Assembly (NCBI RefSeq): GCF_029844725.1
Contig: NZ_JAOCKJ010000008.1
Location: 1-64,000, forward strand
DNA from: Pantoea sp. GD03673
Lineage (GTDB): Bacteria > Pseudomonadota > Gammaproteobacteria > Enterobacterales > Enterobacteriaceae
Length of the DNA stretch: 64,000 nt
Direction of reading: 5' to 3'
Of the stretch, positions 1-9,872 are shown piece after piece. Numbering within the stretch: position 1 is the first letter of the stretch; every line of letters begins with the position of its first letter. Below the pieces are notes generated by a model that made no database searches, had not been told where the DNA came from, and saw nothing but the letters and a program-made list of their open reading frames with translations. The position numbers were made by a program, and so were the translations under genes.

Positions 1-7
1 CAGCAAC

Positions 8-36
8 AAAAAAGGGCCGGATAACCGGCCCTTTTT
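8..36. terminator. Intrinsic terminator downstream of yigL
   Basis: A perfect GGGCCGG/CCGGCCC stem with a four-base loop is flanked by an A-run on the left and a T-run on the right. It can therefore end transcripts from either direction. It lies 12 bases past the yigL stop codon. Confidence 0.85.
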
Positions 37-48
37 AACGCTCACTGC

Positions 49-849
49 TTACGCAAGATAGAGCGTGCGAAGCGTCTGCGGTACTGCATCATCGGCATTT
101 GAACCAATCACATCCAGCGCCGGCAGCGTATCTTTCAACCGCTGATGGGCGTTCTGCATGATATAGCCTTTACCCGCCATGCTCAGCATTTCCACATCAT
201 TCATACCGTCGCCAAAGGCGATGCAGCTTTCCAGCGAGTGACCAAGCTGTTTCGCGACCGCTTCCAGCGCATGCCCTTTCGACACGCCGCCCGCCATCAC
301 TTCCAGACAGGTAGGCAAGGAGAAGCTGACGTTAACCCGATCGCCCCAGCGCGCTTCAATCGCCTGCTCCATCGGGATCAGATGCTCCGGATTTTCACAG
401 GTGAAGAAAACCTTGCTGATGTTACTGGCTGGCAGCAGACCCGGTTCATAGACCTGATAGTTGAACACCGACTCGCGGAAGTAGTCCTGCTCAGCCGGGC
501 TTGAACGGCTGACAAACCACTCATCGTCACGGTAAATGTGCGTCAGAATATCGCTGTGATGATATTGCAGGCCAGCCAGGTCGCTGGCGATATCCTCATC
601 CAGATTATGGCTGAACACCAGCTCACCTTCTGCGTTGTGTACGCGCGCGCCGTTCGAGGTGATCATATAGGCCGGAATCGCCAGGCTGTCGCGCATCTGT
701 CCGACATCGATATGATGACGCCCGGTCGCGAAAATGAAGTGAATATCTTTTGCGACCAGCTGCTGCAGCGTTTCACGCGCAAAAGGGGTCAGACGATGTT
801 CGGGAGAAAGCAGCGTGCCATCCAGATCGGATGCAACGATGTGATACAT
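49..849 (-). CDS. yigL: HAD-superfamily (Cof-type) sugar-phosphate/pyridoxal-phosphate phosphatase YigL
   Basis: This 266-residue protein is a cytoplasmic Cof-type HAD hydrolase. In E. coli YigL dephosphorylates pyridoxal phosphate and sugar phosphates. The nucleophile motif DLDGT (Asp8, Asp10) sits at the N-terminus and the Mg-binding GDGMND motif near residues 213-218; the cap domain lies between them. The reading frame stays open upstream, but the ATG at 849 puts the conserved MYHIVASDLDGT start in place, so I used it. It follows pldB on the same strand after about 50 bases, as in E. coli. The substrate is taken from the family. Confidence 0.92.
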   Translation of the reverse strand: MYHIVASDLDGTLLSPEHRLTPFARETLQQLVAKDIHFIFATGRHHIDVGQMRDSLAIPAYMITSNGARVHNAEGELVFSHNLDEDIASDLAGLQYHHSDILTHIYRDDEWFVSRSSPAEQDYFRESVFNYQVYEPGLLPASNISKVFFTCENPEHLIPMEQAIEARWGDRVNVSFSLPTCLEVMAGGVSKGHALEAVAKQLGHSLESCIAFGDGMNDVEMLSMAGKGYIMQNAHQRLKDTLPALDVIGSNADDAVPQTLRTLYLA

Positions 850-901
850 GAAAACCTCGGGTATCTGGTTCTGCCGGTCTTCACCGGCCGGATAAATAAC
901 G

Positions 902-1894
902 TCAGTGATGCGATGAAAAAAAGTCGACCACTGCATTGAGTGCTTCGGCACGCATCTCATCTTTTTCAAACAGGATCTCATGACGCGCACCGTCGATCAC
1001 CCGTGGCGTATTGCCTTCACACGGATGACCCGCCGCAGCCATCGCGGCACAAAACAGGTCCTGCGAACGATTGTCGACCACCCGGTCGTCGCTGGCCTGT
1101 AACAGCAGCAGCGGCGTGGTGATTTTATCAACCTGACTGATGATGTTGCGCCCCGCATGGATGCCTTCGCGTACCCAGTGATAGGTCGGCCCGCCCACGC
1201 GAATCGCCGGATCGTCCGCATAAAACCGCAGGCTCCGCCGGTAACGCTCGGCGCTGTGCGTCAGCCGGTTAATGCCAAACGGATGCGCGCGCCAGCGTCC
1301 GGTGCCGAGGGCATAGCCATCGCGCAAGGCCGGACGCTTCTCTGCCCAGTCCAGAATCCGGTGGGCCAGAAAAGAGGGTAACGGTAAGGCGATGCCAAAC
1401 ATCGGTGCCACAAGGGCAACCGCATGAAACGCCTGCGGCTGACGTGCCAGAAACAGCGTTAAGATTGCGCCGCCCATTGAATGAGCCAGCGCATAGCGCT
1501 GCTGGTAGTGGCCGCTGACAATCTCTTTCAGATAGAGCGTTTCAAGATCGTCAACGTAATGGGTAAATTCCGCCACGTGACCACGGTGTGAATCTTCCAG
1601 CAGGCGATCGGAACGTCCCTGACCCCGATGGTCCAGGATCACCACATCAAATCCACAGTGAAACAGATCGTATGCCAGCTCAGGATATTTTATGTAACTC
1701 TCGATGCGTCCCGGCACAATCAGAATCACACGCTTGTGTTGCGGCGATGTGAAGCGGACATAACGCAGCGTCAGATTGCCGACGCCGGTAAACTCAAGCT
1801 CCTCACGACTGTGCCAGAAGTCGAGCAGCGGCCCGGTGGCGAACGCAGCAAAGGCTTTTTCTCGTCGCAGCCAACTGGCTTTGTGTGGATTCAT
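902..1894 (-). CDS. pldB: Lysophospholipase L2
   Basis: This 330-residue alpha/beta hydrolase is the lysophospholipase L2 family member that hydrolyses 2-acyl lysophospholipids at the inner membrane. The nucleophile elbow AHSMGG (Ser139), a late Asp in ASDDRVVD and a His in GARHEIL form the triad. The frame could begin earlier, but the ATG at 1894 has a strong AGGAGG ribosome site seven bases upstream and gives the usual start MNPHKASWLRREKAF. It is divergent from rhtB with about 110 bases between starts, and upstream of yigL, matching the E. coli order. Confidence 0.93.
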   Translation of the reverse strand: MNPHKASWLRREKAFAAFATGPLLDFWHSREELEFTGVGNLTLRYVRFTSPQHKRVILIVPGRIESYIKYPELAYDLFHCGFDVVILDHRGQGRSDRLLEDSHRGHVAEFTHYVDDLETLYLKEIVSGHYQQRYALAHSMGGAILTLFLARQPQAFHAVALVAPMFGIALPLPSFLAHRILDWAEKRPALRDGYALGTGRWRAHPFGINRLTHSAERYRRSLRFYADDPAIRVGGPTYHWVREGIHAGRNIISQVDKITTPLLLLQASDDRVVDNRSQDLFCAAMAAAGHPCEGNTPRVIDGARHEILFEKDEMRAEALNAVVDFFSSHH

Positions 1895-2006
1895 TCGCCC
1901 TCCTGATGACCGGATCCAGAGTCCTGAACGCCATGCGCAGGCCGTAGCGCCGCGCTTATTTCTGGCGTATTGTGTCACAAATCCGCGATTAAAGAGAGCC
2001 TGACCC

Positions 2007-2630
2007 ATGACCATCGAATGGTGGCTGACCTACCTGCTTACCACCACAATTCTCAGCCTGTCGCCTGGTTCGGGCGCAATTAACACCATGAGTACCGGTA
2101 TCAGCCACGGTTATCGCGGCACGGTGGCCTCGATCTCAGGTCTGCAGGTCGGACTGGCCTTGCATATCGTGCTGGTCGGTATCGGGCTGGGGGCGCTTTT
2201 TTCGCAGTCGCTGCTGGCGTTTGAAATTCTCAAATGGGCTGGCGCGGCCTATCTGGTCTGGCTGGGTATTCAGCAGTGGCGCTCAGCGGGTGGCATCGAT
2301 CTGGATGCCGTTGCCAAAGCCATGCCGCGTCGTCGCCTGTTCAAACGTGCCGTGCTGGTTAATCTGACCAACCCGAAAAGCATTGTCTTTCTGGCTGCCC
2401 TGTTCCCGCAGTTTATCCAGCCGCATCAGCCGCTGTTTATGCAGTATCTGGTACTGGGTGTGACCACCGTGGTGGTCGATATCATCGTGATGATTGGCTA
2501 CGCCACGCTGGCAACGCGGATTGCTGGCTGGATTAAAGGACCCAGACAGATGAAGTTAATGAACCGCATTTTCGGCGGGCTGTTTATGGCGGTGGGCGCA
2601 CTGCTGGCCAGCGCCAGAAAAATCGCCTGA
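2007..2630 (+). CDS. rhtB: Homoserine/homoserine lactone efflux protein RhtB
   Basis: A 207-residue LysE-family exporter with about six hydrophobic segments. The N-terminal motif [13 protein letters not shown] and the [18 protein letters not shown] block are diagnostic for RhtB. It exports homoserine and related amino acids across the inner membrane. The gene diverges from pldB and faces the damaged DUF1460 gene. Its paralogue rhtC lies about 1.1 kb away on the other strand, so the two exporters remain near each other as in E. coli, but with an extra gene between them. Confidence 0.95.
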   Translation: MTIEWWLTYLLTTTILSLSPGSGAINTMSTGISHGYRGTVASISGLQVGLALHIVLVGIGLGALFSQSLLAFEILKWAGAAYLVWLGIQQWRSAGGIDLDAVAKAMPRRRLFKRAVLVNLTNPKSIVFLAALFPQFIQPHQPLFMQYLVLGVTTVVVDIIVMIGYATLATRIAGWIKGPRQMKLMNRIFGGLFMAVGALLASARKIA

Positions 2631-2690
2631 GACCTTACGCGCCGGCACTCTGGGGTCGGCGCAAACACGCCCTGCCTAATCCCCTCTTCG

Positions 2691-3505
2691 CTATTTCTGC
2701 CATGGCGCAGACAGCGGCACTGCCCGCAACACGACGATGCCCGGTTTGACCGCATGTACTCCCTGAACGGCGCATCGACAACGCTGCGATGAGCGGCCAG
2801 CGAAGAGGCGTTTCTGAACCACAACCGGCCATCATGCCGGACCGCTATTCCGGTATGCGTGACATCCAGCCCCTGAGCGGAGGTGTAAACCCCGACGTAA
2901 TCGCCGGTCTGGATCTGTGCCAGCACCGTTGGTGTGATCGCCCGCGCCGGAATGTAGGTCACGCGGCGGGAAATCACTCCCAGACCGGGCACCTGCTCTT
3001 TTCCTCTGGCCTGATGATTGAGTTGCTTCACCACCGTCACCGCATCCGGGCTGAGGGTCCCGGTCACATCATCGGCATTACGCGGGTTCACGGCGAACCA
3101 GTCGGAAAAAAAGTGGCGACGCTTCAGGTAGCTCATCTCACCATCCGCGTAGCGGGTGCGAATCAGGTTAGCCTGAAAGCTGACACGGTCATGGCTGCGG
3201 CTTAGCGCCTGGACGTAATCAAGCAGCGTGAAACAATCCACACCGCTGAAATTGATCACCAGCGCTTCCGGGGTATCAGGCGAGCCGATCAGCGTATCCG
3301 CCTGGTAAGGTGTGCCAAGAAACGCGGCCGAGATCTGACTGATTCTTTCGCCCTGCGGCTGCACTGAAAGGGGAGTCTGCGCCAGAATAGCCGACACCTT
3401 ATCCCCTTTCGCGGGTTTCGGGACGCGGTAGTGGGCAGCATCCGGCGAGGCGCAGGCGCTGATACAGGCCATGATAAATAACAGGAACAGGTGTTTTACT
3501 CGCAT
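2691..3505 (-). pseudogene. DUF1460 lipoprotein (NlpC/P60-like amidase fold), frameshifted near its C-terminus
   Basis: The N-terminus is a lipoprotein signal (LFLLFIMACISAC, Cys18). The body matches DUF1460 proteins, thought to be N-acetylmuramoyl-L-alanine amidase-like peptidoglycan hydrolases, with a probable catalytic Cys in SGVDCFTLLDYV and a His in VTHTGIAVRH. The frame breaks at the T-run 2745-2747 (AAA on the coding strand). Restoring one base gives EYMRSKPGIVVLR and a stop at 2691, 271 residues in all, the normal family ending. Without the repair the frame runs about 80 residues antisense into rhtB. It may be a true frameshift or an assembly error in a short homopolymer. The start at 3505 follows a GGAGAG ribosome site. 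Confidence 0.7.
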
Positions 3506-3681
3506 CATTCTCTCCATGAAAAAATAGTCCGTCGACACGACCATACCGGAGGTGATGGTTTCATTAATTAACGAATGGTGACTGTTTAGCTGCAGTTGCA
3601 ATAGCAAGGCATTAACAGGTGCAGATTGTGACAGCCGTCACAATGACGAAGTTCAGAGAGAGGCGACAGGAAATGACGTTT

Positions 3682-3711
3682 CTGCCGGATGCGCAACGCG
3701 CGATCCGGCAG
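3682..3711. repeat. REP-like palindrome
   Basis: An imperfect palindrome, CTGCCGGATGCG...CGATCCGGCAG, has the GCCGGATGCG arm typical of enterobacterial REP elements. It lies 18 bases past the rhtC stop codon, the usual position for a REP. Only one copy was noticed in the window, so the family assignment is tentative. Confidence 0.45.
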
Positions 3712-3729
3712 CAAAGGCAAAGACAGAGC

Positions 3730-4353
3730 TTAACGCGAAATAATCAGGTGGATACCGAACCCGGCAAACAGGACACCGGCCATGCCATCGACCCACTTCG
3801 CCAGCCGCTGATATTTAGCGCGGATCCACGGCAGCGCAAAGATAGCCGCCACCAGCGTAAACCAGGCGAAGGTTTCACCGACAATTAACAGGAACAGACC
3901 CCAGCGCTCCGCCGAGCCGACATCGTCGCCGACAAACAGCGAGAAAACGCTGCCGAAATAGATAATTGCTTTTGGATTCGAGAGGTTGGTGAGCAACCCC
4001 TTGAGAAAACTCATGCCGCGTTTCGGCAGCTCTGCCACCGGCTCATCCTGCTGCGGCTGCTGATGACGCTGACGCGCCGAGCGCATTAACTGCCAGCCCA
4101 TCCACAGCAGATAAAGGCCACCACCGACCATGATAATTTGATGCAGCCACGCCATTTTTTCCAGGATCAGATGCAGCCCCATCAGCGCCACACCCGCCCA
4201 GACCACAATACCCAGCGTGATGCCGAGTACACCCATCATCGCCTCTTTGCGCGAACGACTGGCGGCGGTTTGTGACACGAAAAAGAAATCGGGACCGGGG
4301 CTCATCAGCGCCACCAGATGCACCAGCGCCACAGTGGCAAATAATATCAGCAT
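3730..4353 (-). CDS. rhtC: Threonine efflux protein RhtC
   Basis: A 207-residue LysE-family exporter with about six membrane segments. SPGPDFFFVSQTA near residue 20 and GLLTNLSNPKAIIYFGSVFS in the middle are RhtC signatures. It exports threonine and other amino acids across the inner membrane. It starts 12 bases after the recQ stop and is probably transcribed with pldA and recQ. The closing FGIHLIISR matches the E. coli protein. Confidence 0.95.
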   Translation of the reverse strand: MLILFATVALVHLVALMSPGPDFFFVSQTAASRSRKEAMMGVLGITLGIVVWAGVALMGLHLILEKMAWLHQIIMVGGGLYLLWMGWQLMRSARQRHQQPQQDEPVAELPKRGMSFLKGLLTNLSNPKAIIYFGSVFSLFVGDDVGSAERWGLFLLIVGETFAWFTLVAAIFALPWIRAKYQRLAKWVDGMAGVLFAGFGIHLIISR

Positions 4354-4365
4354 AATCAGTGTCCT

Positions 4366-6195
4366 TTATTCTTCATCATCAAGATGCTCTTTGATCATCA
4401 CCAGGAAAGGTTTGCCAAAGCGCTCCAGTTTACGGTGGCCCACGCCGTTGACGCTGAGCATCTCCGACGCGCTGACCGGCATCTGTTCTGCCATCTCTAT
4501 CAGTGTGGCGTCGTTGAACACCACGTAAGGCGGAATATTCTCTTCGTCGGCGATCGCTTTTCGCAGCTTACGCAGCTTGGCAAACAGTTTGCGATCGTAG
4601 TTGCCACCGTGAAACTTCGCCGGACCGCTGCTTTTTGTCTTTGCCGTGATTAAACGCGGAACCGCCAGCATTAGTGGCACCTCACCGCGCAGCACCGGCC
4701 GGGCCGCTTCGGTCAGTTGCAGTGCAGAATGCATAGCGATGTTCTGCGTCACCAGCCCCAGATGAATTAACTGACGTAACACGCTGACCCAGTGTTCATG
4801 GCTCTGATCTTTGCCCAGCCCATAGACCGGCAGCTTGTCATGTCCCTGTTCACGGATGCGTTGGTTATTGGAGCCGCGCAGCACTTCAACGATGTAGCCC
4901 ATGCCAAAACGCTGACCCACGCGATAGATGCCGGAGAGCGCTTTTTGTGCTTCCACAAGGCCGTCGTAACGCTTGGGTGGGTCGAGACAGATATCGCAGT
5001 TGTCGCACGGCTGCTGGCGACCCTCGCCAAAGTAGTTCAGCAACACCAGGCGGCGACAAGTCTGTGCTTCAGCAAACGCGCCCATTGCGTTGAGCTTGTG
5101 GCGCTCAATGTCCTGCAGCGGCCCCGGAACTTTCTCTTCCAGACATTTACGCAGCCAGGCCATATCGGCCGGATCGTAAAGCATCATCGCTTCGGCGGGC
5201 AGACCATCACGACCGGCTCGCCCGGTTTCCTGATAATAGGACTCGATGTTGCGCGGAATATCGAAGTGGACCACAAAACGGACGTTGGGCTTGTTGATGC
5301 CCATGCCAAAAGCCACGGTCGCCACGACGATTTGCAGATCGTCACGCTGGAACGCTTCCTGCACGCGGGCGCGCTGTTCGCTGTCGATTCCGGCATGGTA
5401 TGCCCCGACGCTGAACCCACGGCTTTGCAGTCGCGCAGCGGTGTCTTCCACCTTCGCCCGGCTGTTGCAGTAGATAATGCCGCACTTGCCGCGCTGATCC
5501 TGAACATAGCGCAGCAGCTGATCGGTGGGTTTGAATTTTTCCACCAGCGTGTAACGGATATTGGGGCGGTCAAAGCTGCTGATCTGAATCAGCGGATCCT
5601 GCATGTGCAGCAGGTTAACGATGTCGTTGCGGGTGGTTTCATCCGCTGTCGCCGTCAGCGCCATTACCGGTAATTCCGGGAAGCGCTCACGCAACCGGCC
5701 CAGCGCACCATATTCCGGGCGGAAGTCGTGGCCCCACTGAGAAATACAGTGCGCCTCATCCACCGCCAGCATTGCGGGTTGCCAGTGCGCCAGACTTTCC
5801 AGGAAGTTATCCATCATCAGGCGTTCAGGGGCGATATAGAGCAGCTTTACCCGGCCGGTGCGGCAGTCAGCCATCACCGTCTGCTGCTGATCGCGCGTCA
5901 TGGTGGAGTTCAGATACGCTGCCGCCACGCCGTTCGCCAGCAGCTGATCGACCTGATCTTTCATCAGCGAGATCAGCGGCGACACCACCAGTGTCAGCCC
6001 TTCGCGCACCAGCGCCGGGATCTGATAACAGAGCGATTTACCGCCGCCGGTGGGCATGACCACCAGACAATCGCGCCCGCTCAGCGCCTGATTGATGATC
6101 GTCTGCTGACCGGGACGAAACTGCTGGTAGCCGAAGGTATCCTGCAATACCTGGTGAGCCAGCGCTTCCTGATTAAGAACTGCCGAGGTTGCCAC
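4366..6195 (-). CDS. recQ: ATP-dependent DNA helicase RecQ
   Basis: A 609-residue 3'-5' superfamily 2 helicase of the RecF recombination pathway. Walker A TGGGKS lies at residues 49-54 and DEAH at 146-149. A Zn-binding cluster (CRR then CDNCDIC, about 380-403), the winged helix and a C-terminal HRDC domain (about 530-605) follow. The start is GTG, as in E. coli RecQ, which has the same length. It is 24 bases downstream of pldA and 12 upstream of rhtC, forming a three-gene unit. Confidence 0.97.
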   Translation of the reverse strand: MATSAVLNQEALAHQVLQDTFGYQQFRPGQQTIINQALSGRDCLVVMPTGGGKSLCYQIPALVREGLTLVVSPLISLMKDQVDQLLANGVAAAYLNSTMTRDQQQTVMADCRTGRVKLLYIAPERLMMDNFLESLAHWQPAMLAVDEAHCISQWGHDFRPEYGALGRLRERFPELPVMALTATADETTRNDIVNLLHMQDPLIQISSFDRPNIRYTLVEKFKPTDQLLRYVQDQRGKCGIIYCNSRAKVEDTAARLQSRGFSVGAYHAGIDSEQRARVQEAFQRDDLQIVVATVAFGMGINKPNVRFVVHFDIPRNIESYYQETGRAGRDGLPAEAMMLYDPADMAWLRKCLEEKVPGPLQDIERHKLNAMGAFAEAQTCRRLVLLNYFGEGRQQPCDNCDICLDPPKRYDGLVEAQKALSGIYRVGQRFGMGYIVEVLRGSNNQRIREQGHDKLPVYGLGKDQSHEHWVSVLRQLIHLGLVTQNIAMHSALQLTEAARPVLRGEVPLMLAVPRLITAKTKSSGPAKFHGGNYDRKLFAKLRKLRKAIADEENIPPYVVFNDATLIEMAEQMPVSASEMLSVNGVGHRKLERFGKPFLVMIKEHLDDEE

Positions 6196-6219
6196 GCGAT
6201 TCCTGTCTTACGTTAGGGA

Positions 6220-7098
6220 TTAGAACAAGTCGTTAAGGGTTACACCCACACCCAGACGCGTCTGGCGATGGTTGTAATCGATCAGTGATTCACCGTAGCC
6301 GCTAAATACCTGAGTATAGAAGCGAACGTGCTCACTGATAGGGTAGCTCCAGGCCATCGTCGCGCCGCCATAACCGCTGTTCCAGTTATAGTTGCCCTCT
6401 ACGCTGAAGATACTGTCGCCGAGCTTATAGCCCAGCCGCGTGCGGTAGTAACCCATATATTTGGTGATATCAGGATTATCATCGCTGCTCGCCCCTTCAG
6501 GGATGCGATACCAGGGTTTGATCTCTGCCAGGAAGTTTCCGTTCTCTGCCATCAGGCGTGCATACACACGGTTCCAGCTGCGCGAAGTGGGGTCACTTCG
6601 TCCGTTGGACTGGTGATTCAGACCCAGTTCGACATCACGCAGCGTCCAGCCACCCAGCGAATAGTCGGTTGCCCAGCCGAGAAAAACCTGCGGCTCATAG
6701 TTGGTCTCACGGAAAGGTGATGACTCAGCACTATTCGACAGCTGCCACCAGGAACGCTGGGTGTAAGAAGCGGCCAGCACGGAGTTGTCGCCCAGAATAC
6801 CGCGCCACAGCGGAAACGCCAGGCTGAGCTGGAATTTCACTTCATCTTTGCGGGCATTTTCTCCCCAGTTATAAGAGGAGATCGCCTCTTTGTTGAGGTC
6901 GCTGGTGTAGGTGTAGAGCAGATAGTTGTTCTCGTAAGGATAGAGAACAAACGGGTTATCATGCTTCTCCAGCAGGTTAGCAATGATGCTGCCCTGAACC
7001 TGTGGCGCGTCATGAACCTCTTTAATCCGGGCTTCATCCGCCTGCGCCAGCGCAGGAAATATCAACATTGCCGCCAGCAAGGCGCGATGCTTACGCAT
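6220..7098 (-). CDS. pldA: Outer membrane phospholipase A (OMPLA)
   Basis: A 292-residue precursor of the outer-membrane phospholipase that degrades phospholipids misplaced in the outer leaflet. A 20-residue signal peptide ends in AQA. The catalytic residues fall at His162, Ser164 and Asn176 in the NHQSNGRSD...SWNR region, and the remaining sequence has the aromatic beta-strand pattern of a 12-stranded barrel. The ATG at 7098 was chosen because GGAGAA lies upstream and the signal peptide starts there; the frame is open further up. First gene of pldA-recQ-rhtC. Confidence 0.95.
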   Translation of the reverse strand: MRKHRALLAAMLIFPALAQADEARIKEVHDAPQVQGSIIANLLEKHDNPFVLYPYENNYLLYTYTSDLNKEAISSYNWGENARKDEVKFQLSLAFPLWRGILGDNSVLAASYTQRSWWQLSNSAESSPFRETNYEPQVFLGWATDYSLGGWTLRDVELGLNHQSNGRSDPTSRSWNRVYARLMAENGNFLAEIKPWYRIPEGASSDDNPDITKYMGYYRTRLGYKLGDSIFSVEGNYNWNSGYGGATMAWSYPISEHVRFYTQVFSGYGESLIDYNHRQTRLGVGVTLNDLF

Positions 7099-7292
7099 AA
7101 AATTCTCCGGTGAGCAGCTGCGTATCAGAATAACTGAAAGGGTGTTGTAAAAAGCAGGCCATTCTACACGCAAATGGCAGTGAGCATGAGTGCTGATTTC
7201 TTAAACTGGAAACACCCTCGCAGGCGGCATAGAATACACAACTCGTTTATGTTACGCGCCCCTCTGGCCCGATTTTTTCAGGACACATCATC

Positions 7293-7763
7293 ATGTCATC
7301 ACCCGTGCTGACACCGCAGGACGCTCGCCAGCTGGTCGGCGAAATTTTCGTTTATCACATGCCGTTTAATCAGGCGCTGGGCCTGGAGCTGATGCGCCTT
7401 GACGCTGACTACGCTGAAATCAGCTTCAATAATAAAACCATGCTGGTGGGCAACCAGGCGCAGCAGATTCTGCACGGTGGCGTTATTGCGTCGGTCCTGG
7501 ATGTAGCGGCAGGCATGGTCTGCGTCAGCAACGCGTTAACCCGCCAGGAGAGCATCAGCGAAGCGGAACTGCGCCAGCGCCTGTCACGTATGGGCACCAT
7601 TGATATGCGCGTCGACTATCTGCGTCCCGGACGCGGCGAGCGCTTCACCGCGACCAGCAGCCTGTTGCGCGCCGGTAACAAAGTCGCCGTGGCCCGCGTA
7701 GAGCTGCACAATCAGCAGGGCGACTATATTGCTACGGCCACCGCCACCTATCTTATCGGCTAA
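7293..7763 (+). CDS. yigI: Hotdog-fold acyl-CoA thioesterase YigI
   Basis: A 156-residue PaaI/YigI-type hotdog protein. The [15 protein letters not shown] stretch (central helix of the fold) and the beta-rich second half with [15 protein letters not shown] are family features. In E. coli YigI acts on medium- to long-chain acyl-CoA. It diverges from pldA across about 195 bases that must hold both promoters, and precedes rarD by 20 bases, so the two are likely co-transcribed. Confidence 0.88.
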   Translation: MSSPVLTPQDARQLVGEIFVYHMPFNQALGLELMRLDADYAEISFNNKTMLVGNQAQQILHGGVIASVLDVAAGMVCVSNALTRQESISEAELRQRLSRMGTIDMRVDYLRPGRGERFTATSSLLRAGNKVAVARVELHNQQGDYIATATATYLIG

Positions 7764-7783
7764 CTCCGGCATCTGGATCTCAT

Positions 7784-8683
7784 ATGGATACGCAACAAAC
7801 CCGCCAGGGCATTGGCTTTGCACTGGGCGCTTACTTTATCTGGGGCATTGCGCCCGCTTATTTCAAGCTGGTGAAACAGGTTCCCGCGACGGAAATCATG
7901 ACGCACCGGGTAATCTGGTCTGCGCTGTTTATGCTGGTGCTGATTACACTGAGCCGCAGCTGGCCCGGCGTTAAGCGCGTATTGCGCCAGCCGCGCAAAG
8001 TGCTGTTACTGGCGATAACGGCGCTGACGATTGGCGGTAACTGGCTGCTGTTTATCTGGGCGGTCAACAATCAGCATATGCTGGAAGCCAGCCTGGGCTA
8101 CTTTATCAACCCGCTGATCAATGTGGTGTTCGGCATGCTGTTTCTGCGCGAACGTTTTCGCCGCCTGCAGTGGCTGGCCGTGCTGCTGGCCACCGTCGGC
8201 GTACTGGTGCAGCTCTGGCAGTTTGGATCACTACCGGTTATCGCGCTGGGCCTGGCCCTGAGCTTTGCCGTTTATGGTCTGATGCGCAAAAAAATTCAGG
8301 TCGATGCACAAAGCGGCATGCTGATTGAGACCCTGTGGCTGTTTCCGCTGGCGGCGATTTATCTGTTTGGCTTTGCCGACAGCGCCACCAGTCATTTAAC
8401 GGCGAATCCGCTGAGTCTCAACCTGAAGCTGATTGCAGCGGGCATCGTCACCACCATTCCACTGATGCTGTTTGCGGCGGCCTGCACCCGGCTGCGTCTC
8501 TCCACAGTCGGCTTCTTTCAGTATCTCGGCCCGACCCTGATGTTTATCCTGGCGGTGGCGTTTTATGGCGAAACCATCACGCCAGACAAGATGGTCACGT
8601 TTGGCTTTATCTGGCTGGCGCTGCTGGTGTTTATCTGCGATGCGGTGGCGTTTTCATTCCGCTCCCGGGCGCGCGTAGCGTGA
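7784..8683 (+). CDS. rarD: EamA/DMT-family transporter RarD
   Basis: A 299-residue drug/metabolite-transporter protein with about ten membrane helices in two EamA repeats. AYFIWGIAPAYFKL, NWLLFIWAVNNQHMLEASLG and GFFQYLGPTLMF match E. coli RarD closely. The substrate is unproven; the E. coli gene was named for a chloramphenicol-related phenotype. Its last 30 bases overlap the 3' end of the convergent AbrB-like gene. Confidence 0.93.
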   Translation: MDTQQTRQGIGFALGAYFIWGIAPAYFKLVKQVPATEIMTHRVIWSALFMLVLITLSRSWPGVKRVLRQPRKVLLLAITALTIGGNWLLFIWAVNNQHMLEASLGYFINPLINVVFGMLFLRERFRRLQWLAVLLATVGVLVQLWQFGSLPVIALGLALSFAVYGLMRKKIQVDAQSGMLIETLWLFPLAAIYLFGFADSATSHLTANPLSLNLKLIAAGIVTTIPLMLFAAACTRLRLSTVGFFQYLGPTLMFILAVAFYGETITPDKMVTFGFIWLALLVFICDAVAFSFRSRARVA

Positions 8684-9706
8684 AATAAAGCGCGCTAAAG
8701 CCGGGCCGGTCAGCAGGATGGTAAAGAGACGCAACGTCTGCATCGCCATCACAAACGCCATGTTAACCTGGGTTCCTGCAGCAATAATCGCCACCGTGTC
8801 CAGTCCACCCGGACTGGTGGCGAGATAGGCCGTCATCAGGTCGATATCCAGCATTTGCGTCAGCATCCACGCCAGCCCGCCACACAACAGCATCAGCCCG
8901 AAGATCGAGGCGAGCATCTGCGGCAGCGTGCGCAGTGCCAGCAGAAAAATCGGGCGGGTAAAGCGTAATCCCACGCTCCAGCCAATCAGCGCATAGGCCA
9001 CGGCCAGCAGCCATTCCGGCACCTGCAATACCGCAATGTCGCTGCTGTTCAGCACGGCACCTGCCAGCGCAGGCAGCAGCAATGCACCGGAAGGAATACG
9101 CAGTCGGGTACCCAGCCATGCGCCCGTCAGCATCACCACCAGGGTAATCGCAAAGCCGCGATTCAGCGCGGGAAACCAGAGCAGCGAGACGCTGTGCGCC
9201 TCATCTCCCAGTCCGATTCGCGCCACCAGCGCGGCGGCAGAAGCGACAAACAGCACCCGCAGATACTGCATGAATGCCACCAGCCGCACGTCAGCACCAA
9301 AGTCGCCCGCCATCGCCACCATGGCTGATGCCCCGCCCGGCGACGATCCCCATGCGCCGGTCGGACCTGGCAGATGACTGAAGCGCACCAGCAGAAAACC
9401 GGACAAGCCGCTGGCCGCCAGCGTCAGCAGCAGCACCGCCAGCACGATTGGCCAGTCCTGAATCAGCGGTGTCAGAATGGAAGGCGACAGGCTCTGCGCA
9501 ATCATGCAACCCAGTACGGCCTGAGCAAGCAGGAAGAACCGTTTATCAATGCGCAGCGTGGCACCCGACAGCCCCATCACCACGCCCACAATCATCGGTC
9601 CCAGTAACAGCGCAGCAGGCACATGAAAATAGTGCAGCACCGCGCCCAGCAATACTGAGATCAGCAGCAGCAGCGTCCACTGCACGCGCAACGAAAAAGC
9701 GTCCAT
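8654..9706 (-). CDS. AbrB-family membrane protein (AbrB duplication domain)
   Basis: A 350-residue inner-membrane protein with nine or ten hydrophobic segments in two similar halves, as in the AbrB/YdjH-type family sometimes annotated as ammonia monooxygenase. Glycine-rich motifs SSPGGASAMVAMAGDFGAD and ATSPGGLDTVAIIAAGT occupy equivalent places in the two halves, the family's internal duplication. No transport substrate can be assigned. It overlaps the end of rarD tail-to-tail by 30 bases. In E. coli the rarD-corA gap holds yigF/yigG instead, so this gene marks a lineage difference. Confidence 0.8.
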   Translation of the reverse strand: MDAFSLRVQWTLLLLISVLLGAVLHYFHVPAALLLGPMIVGVVMGLSGATLRIDKRFFLLAQAVLGCMIAQSLSPSILTPLIQDWPIVLAVLLLTLAASGLSGFLLVRFSHLPGPTGAWGSSPGGASAMVAMAGDFGADVRLVAFMQYLRVLFVASAAALVARIGLGDEAHSVSLLWFPALNRGFAITLVVMLTGAWLGTRLRIPSGALLLPALAGAVLNSSDIAVLQVPEWLLAVAYALIGWSVGLRFTRPIFLLALRTLPQMLASIFGLMLLCGGLAWMLTQMLDIDLMTAYLATSPGGLDTVAIIAAGTQVNMAFVMAMQTLRLFTILLTGPALARFISRYARPGAE

Positions 9707-9840
9707 AAGAAGTTAATTATTTGTAAAAACAGGAGAGTCAGATTACGCAGAAATGGAAGCGGGGGCCAGCAGAACAGAAACGGCTGACCCTGCGTGTTGC
9801 GGCTGGCGATGAAATCGCGCAGGCACAGGTCATGCGTCAG

Positions 9841-9872
9841 ACAGGCCATCAATGATGGCCTGTGGCTTTTTT
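9841..9872 (+). terminator. Plus-strand intrinsic terminator with no obvious gene upstream
   Basis: The stem ACAGGCCATCA/TGATGGCCTGT is followed on the plus strand by GGC and six T residues. On the minus strand no U-run follows it, so it suits a plus-strand transcript rather than corA. The only plus-strand gene to the left is rarD, more than 1 kb away. The 134 bases between the AbrB-like start and this hairpin could hold a small RNA; see the findings. Confidence 0.6.

Noticed and set aside
4217..6216. Plus-strand ORFs of 100-290 codons opposite recQ
   Set aside because: They are antisense shadows of a highly conserved gene, caused by codon bias; none resembles a known protein.
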